Positions 62,133 to 64,000 of a DNA stretch of 64,000 bases are shown here, in pieces. Source of the DNA: Streptomyces aureus (GTDB taxonomy: Bacteria > Actinomycetota > Actinomycetes > Streptomycetales > Streptomycetaceae). The notes beneath the pieces are model-generated. The model worked only from the letters and a program-made list of their open reading frames with translations, was not told the origin of the DNA and did not search any database. Location of the stretch: positions 62,001 to 126,000 of the forward strand of contig NZ_JNZD01000024.1 in the NCBI RefSeq assembly GCF_000725495.1, written 5' to 3'. A program made the position numbers and the translations under genes. The first letter of the stretch is position 1, and every line of letters begins with the position of its first letter.

Positions 62133-62777
62133 TCAGCAGCCGTTCAGGACCGAGGTCAGCTTGGTCTTCTCCGCGGAGTCGACCTTCAGGTTGTAGTAGT
62201 ACTTCACCTGCACCCAGGCGCGGGCGTAGGTGCAGGCGTACGAGCTGAGCGGCGGCATCCACTCGGCCGGGTCCTTGTCGCCCTTGGACTGGTTGACGTT
62301 GTCCGTGACGGCGAGCAGCTGCGGGCGGGTCACGTCGTTGGCGAAGGCCTGGCGCTGGGCCGTGGTCCAGGCGCTGGCGCCGGAGTCCCAGGCCTCGGCG
62401 AGCGGCACGAGGTGGTCGATGTCGACGTCGGAGGCGGCGGTCCAGGTGGCGCCGTCGTAGACGGAGTACCAGCTGCCGCCGGTGGCCACACAGGCGGAGT
62501 CGGTGGTGACGCCCGAGCCGTCGCGCTTGAGGATGTACTCACGGGTGTTGCAGGTGCCGCTGATCGTGATCCACGTGGGGAACAGGCTGCGGGCGTAGCC
62601 GGTGCGGTTCTCCGTCGCGACGGTGAGGGACGCGAGATAGGTGCGGGCGGTGGCCGCGCTGACCGGGGTGGGGAGGGCGGCGGAGGCGGTCGGGCCGTTG
62701 AAAACTCCGGCCAGGGCTATCAGTCCGGTGAAGGCCGCGAGTATGCTCAGCCGTCGACGCGCGTAGACCTTTGGCAT
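62133..62777 (-). CDS. Secreted HNH-family nuclease (DUF1524)
   Basis: 214 aa. Signal peptide (LSILAAFTGLIALAGVF ending TASA) then a GmrSD/DUF1524-type HNH domain: DIDHLVPLAEAWDSGASAW with catalytic His and NVNQSKGDKDPAEWMPP. Two to four Cys outside suggest disulfides. Streptomyces export many such nucleases, perhaps to scavenge DNA. ATG start. A run of short tandem repeats lies just upstream. Confidence 0.92.
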   Translation of the reverse strand: MPKVYARRRLSILAAFTGLIALAGVFNGPTASAALPTPVSAATARTYLASLTVATENRTGYARSLFPTWITISGTCNTREYILKRDGSGVTTDSACVATGGSWYSVYDGATWTAASDVDIDHLVPLAEAWDSGASAWTTAQRQAFANDVTRPQLLAVTDNVNQSKGDKDPAEWMPPLSSYACTYARAWVQVKYYYNLKVDSAEKTKLTSVLNGC

Positions 62778-62912
62778 GCGAACTCCCTTGGTTTGTGGGG
62801 GTGTTGGAGTACGGGCGAACGAATGCTCGCGGCGTCGTGTAGCCGTGAGGTAAGTGCGCGGTTAGAAAATAATGACGCGTTCATGACATGACAAGGTTCG
62901 GGACTGAACTTT

Positions 62913-63036
62913 CTCCGTGAGGCGGGGTGCGGGCTCGTCGCGAGGCGGGGTGCGGGGTCCTCCGTGAGGCGGGGCGCCGGGCTCGTCGCGAGGCGGGGTG
63001 CTGGGTCTTCCGTGAGGCGGGGTGCCGGGCTGCGGG
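62913..63036. repeat. Tandem repeat array, 23/24-bp units
   Basis: GAGGCGGGG starts at 62919, 62942, 62966, 62990 and 63014: five copies with 23- to 24-bp spacing. It lies between the nuclease promoter and the riboswitch. No gene is supported. The rest of 62778-63070 holds promoters only. Confidence 0.8.
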
Positions 63037-63084
63037 ACCTTCGGCCCTGGGGGGCGCTTCGGGGGTCGCGTACTATGGGCGGTG

Positions 63085-63190
63085 CAGAAGGGGAGTAGCT
63101 CTTCGCCGGACCGTCGACATACTGCTCAGCTCGTCTGAGCCGGCGCCCGGAGGCAGACCTCGGTCACGAGGCCGGCCAGCGAGACCTTCG
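63085..63190 (+). promoter_or_regulatory. Likely yybP-ykoY (Mn2+) riboswitch
   Basis: The 5' side has GAAGGGGAGTAG (63087-63098), the highly conserved yybP-ykoY loop. The 3' side has GCGAGACCTTC (63179-63189) matching the conserved L3 GCAAGACC element; GAAGG pairs with CCTTC to close the P1 stem. A TACTAT -10 box at 63071-63076 puts the start of transcription just upstream. The downstream gene is a GDT1/UPF0016 transporter, a standard target of this manganese-sensing RNA class. Confidence 0.78.
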
Positions 63191-63238
63191 GCAAGCAGTG
63201 CACGTGCCCTGCCGGGCCTTTCCGGCGTGGGCGCTTCT

Positions 63239-63260
63239 GCCCGCGCCCATCGGCGCGGGC
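63239..63260 (+). other. Hairpin between riboswitch and GDT1 gene
   Basis: Perfect 9-bp GC stem (63239-63247 with 63252-63260) with a 4-nt loop in the 160-nt leader after the aptamer; it could be part of the expression platform, though no U tract follows. Confidence 0.45.
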
Positions 63261-63352
63261 GTCGCCGTGTGCTGCCGTGCCGAGGTGTCGCGCAGTCACA
63301 GCACGCGCAGTCGCAACACTCTCGGTGGGGCAGCCCGACCGATTGAGGGATT

Positions 63353-63934
63353 TTGATCAGCTTCAGCGTGATGGCGCTCGTCTTCGGTGTCGTCTTCCTT
63401 GCCGAGCTGCCGGACAAGACCGCGCTCGCCGGACTCGTCCTCGGTACGCGCTACCGCGCCTCGTACGTCTTCGCCGGTGTCGCCGCCGCGTTCGCCCTCC
63501 ATGTGGCGCTCGCGGTCGCGGCGGGCAGTGTGCTGACGCTGCTGCCGCAGCAGATCGTGCATGCCGTTACCGGTGTTCTGTTCCTCGGCGGTGCCGCGGT
63601 GCTGCTGATGAAGAAGGACGAGGACGAGGAGGAGGTCCGCAAGCCGGAGAACCAGACCTTCTGGAAGGTCTCCGGGGCGGGCTTCATGCTCATCCTCGTC
63701 GCCGAGTTCGGTGACCTCACCCAGATCATGACGGCGAACCTCGCGGCGCGGTACGACGATCCGCTGTCGGTGGGGCTCGGTGCGGTGCTGGGGCTTTGGG
63801 CTGTGGCGGGGCTGGGGATCGTGGGCGGCAAGGCGCTGATGAAGCGGGTGCCGTTGTCTTTGATCACCAAGGTGGCGGCTGTGCTGATGATGGGGCTCGG
63901 GGTGTGGAGCCTGTACGAGGCTGTGGCGGGCTAG
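63353..63934 (+). CDS. GDT1/UPF0016 family cation (Mn2+/Ca2+) exchanger
   Basis: 193 aa with six helices in two repeats. The twin signature motifs are ELPDKT (near residue 17) and EFGDLTQ (near 120), both expected to coordinate the ion. Homologues in bacteria and yeast move Mn2+ or Ca2+ out of the cytoplasm. Start TTG 63353 with GAGGGA just upstream; an ATG at 63371 is an alternative. The preceding riboswitch suggests induction by excess Mn2+. Confidence 0.9.
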   Translation: MISFSVMALVFGVVFLAELPDKTALAGLVLGTRYRASYVFAGVAAAFALHVALAVAAGSVLTLLPQQIVHAVTGVLFLGGAAVLLMKKDEDEEEVRKPENQTFWKVSGAGFMLILVAEFGDLTQIMTANLAARYDDPLSVGLGAVLGLWAVAGLGIVGGKALMKRVPLSLITKVAAVLMMGLGVWSLYEAVAG

Positions 63935-64000
63935 TGGCTGGTCGGCGGCGCCGGCTTTCCCCGCTCTCTTTGGTCGGCCGGGGTCGGGGTGCGCGGATTC

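Noticed and set aside
62927..63346. Plus-strand open frame of R-R-E-A-G-C repeats
   Set aside because: Produced by the 24-bp array and runs through the riboswitch; no start signal.

Overview
The window is chromosomal DNA from a Streptomyces or very close relative. Coding regions are very GC-rich with G/C at nearly every third position, GTG starts are frequent, several mRNAs look leaderless, and the fatty-acid locus (fasR-fabD-fabH-acpP-fabF), the pyruvate dehydrogenase aceE and the TerD-type genes follow the order known from S. coelicolor.

Layout. 1-4931: 3' part of a GH3 beta-glucosidase, an aldose 1-epimerase, a secreted SGNH hydrolase and a DUF3145 gene. 5058-10105: the type II fatty-acid initiation operon under a PucR/FasR-type activator, ending in a strong bidirectional terminator. 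10202-19358: mixed housekeeping and regulatory genes, including a MerR regulator behind a textbook 19-bp-spacer promoter, a TetR/MFS efflux pair and a potassium-channel protein. 19434-23785: aceE, DUF3052 and an AhpE-like peroxiredoxin, a neighbourhood shared with mycobacteria. 23900-33028: a tellurium-resistance-like (Ter) stress island with two TerD paralogues, a DUF475/TerC-like membrane protein, a TerA-like protein and a TerD protein with a repetitive YGYP tail. Divergent from the last is a tightly coupled three-gene operon: a CitE-like aldolase, a giant PRTase-TRSP/StiP-PELOTA protein and a HAD phosphatase. This set matches the predicted nucleoside-like metabolite pathway of Ter systems and is the most unusual coherent system in the window.

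33531-40710: envelope genes. These are an FmdB zinc ribbon, a class A PBP whose transpeptidase motifs are degenerate, a polysaccharide-deacetylase-like exported protein, an exported amidase with a TTA codon at position 6, and a coiled-coil membrane protein. 40990-47817: a tRNA-Val(UAC) with an integrase relic pointing into it, followed by a patchy, less GC-biased accessory region (methyltransferase, small Cys-containing secreted protein, VanZ/PepSY-like protein with a TTA codon, cupin, orphan genes, GTGCCA repeats). This looks like a decayed integrative element. 47997-63934: a DUF2182/DUF1326 pair, a frameshifted small gene, DUF1963, MarR-MFS-isochorismatase-like operon, LysR, ketopantoate reductase, MBL-fold hydrolase, DedA, PhoD-type phosphatase and a secreted HNH nuclease. 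It ends with a GDT1/UPF0016 cation exchanger behind a likely yybP-ykoY manganese riboswitch.

All calls come from reading the sequence and recalled family knowledge. No database search was run.
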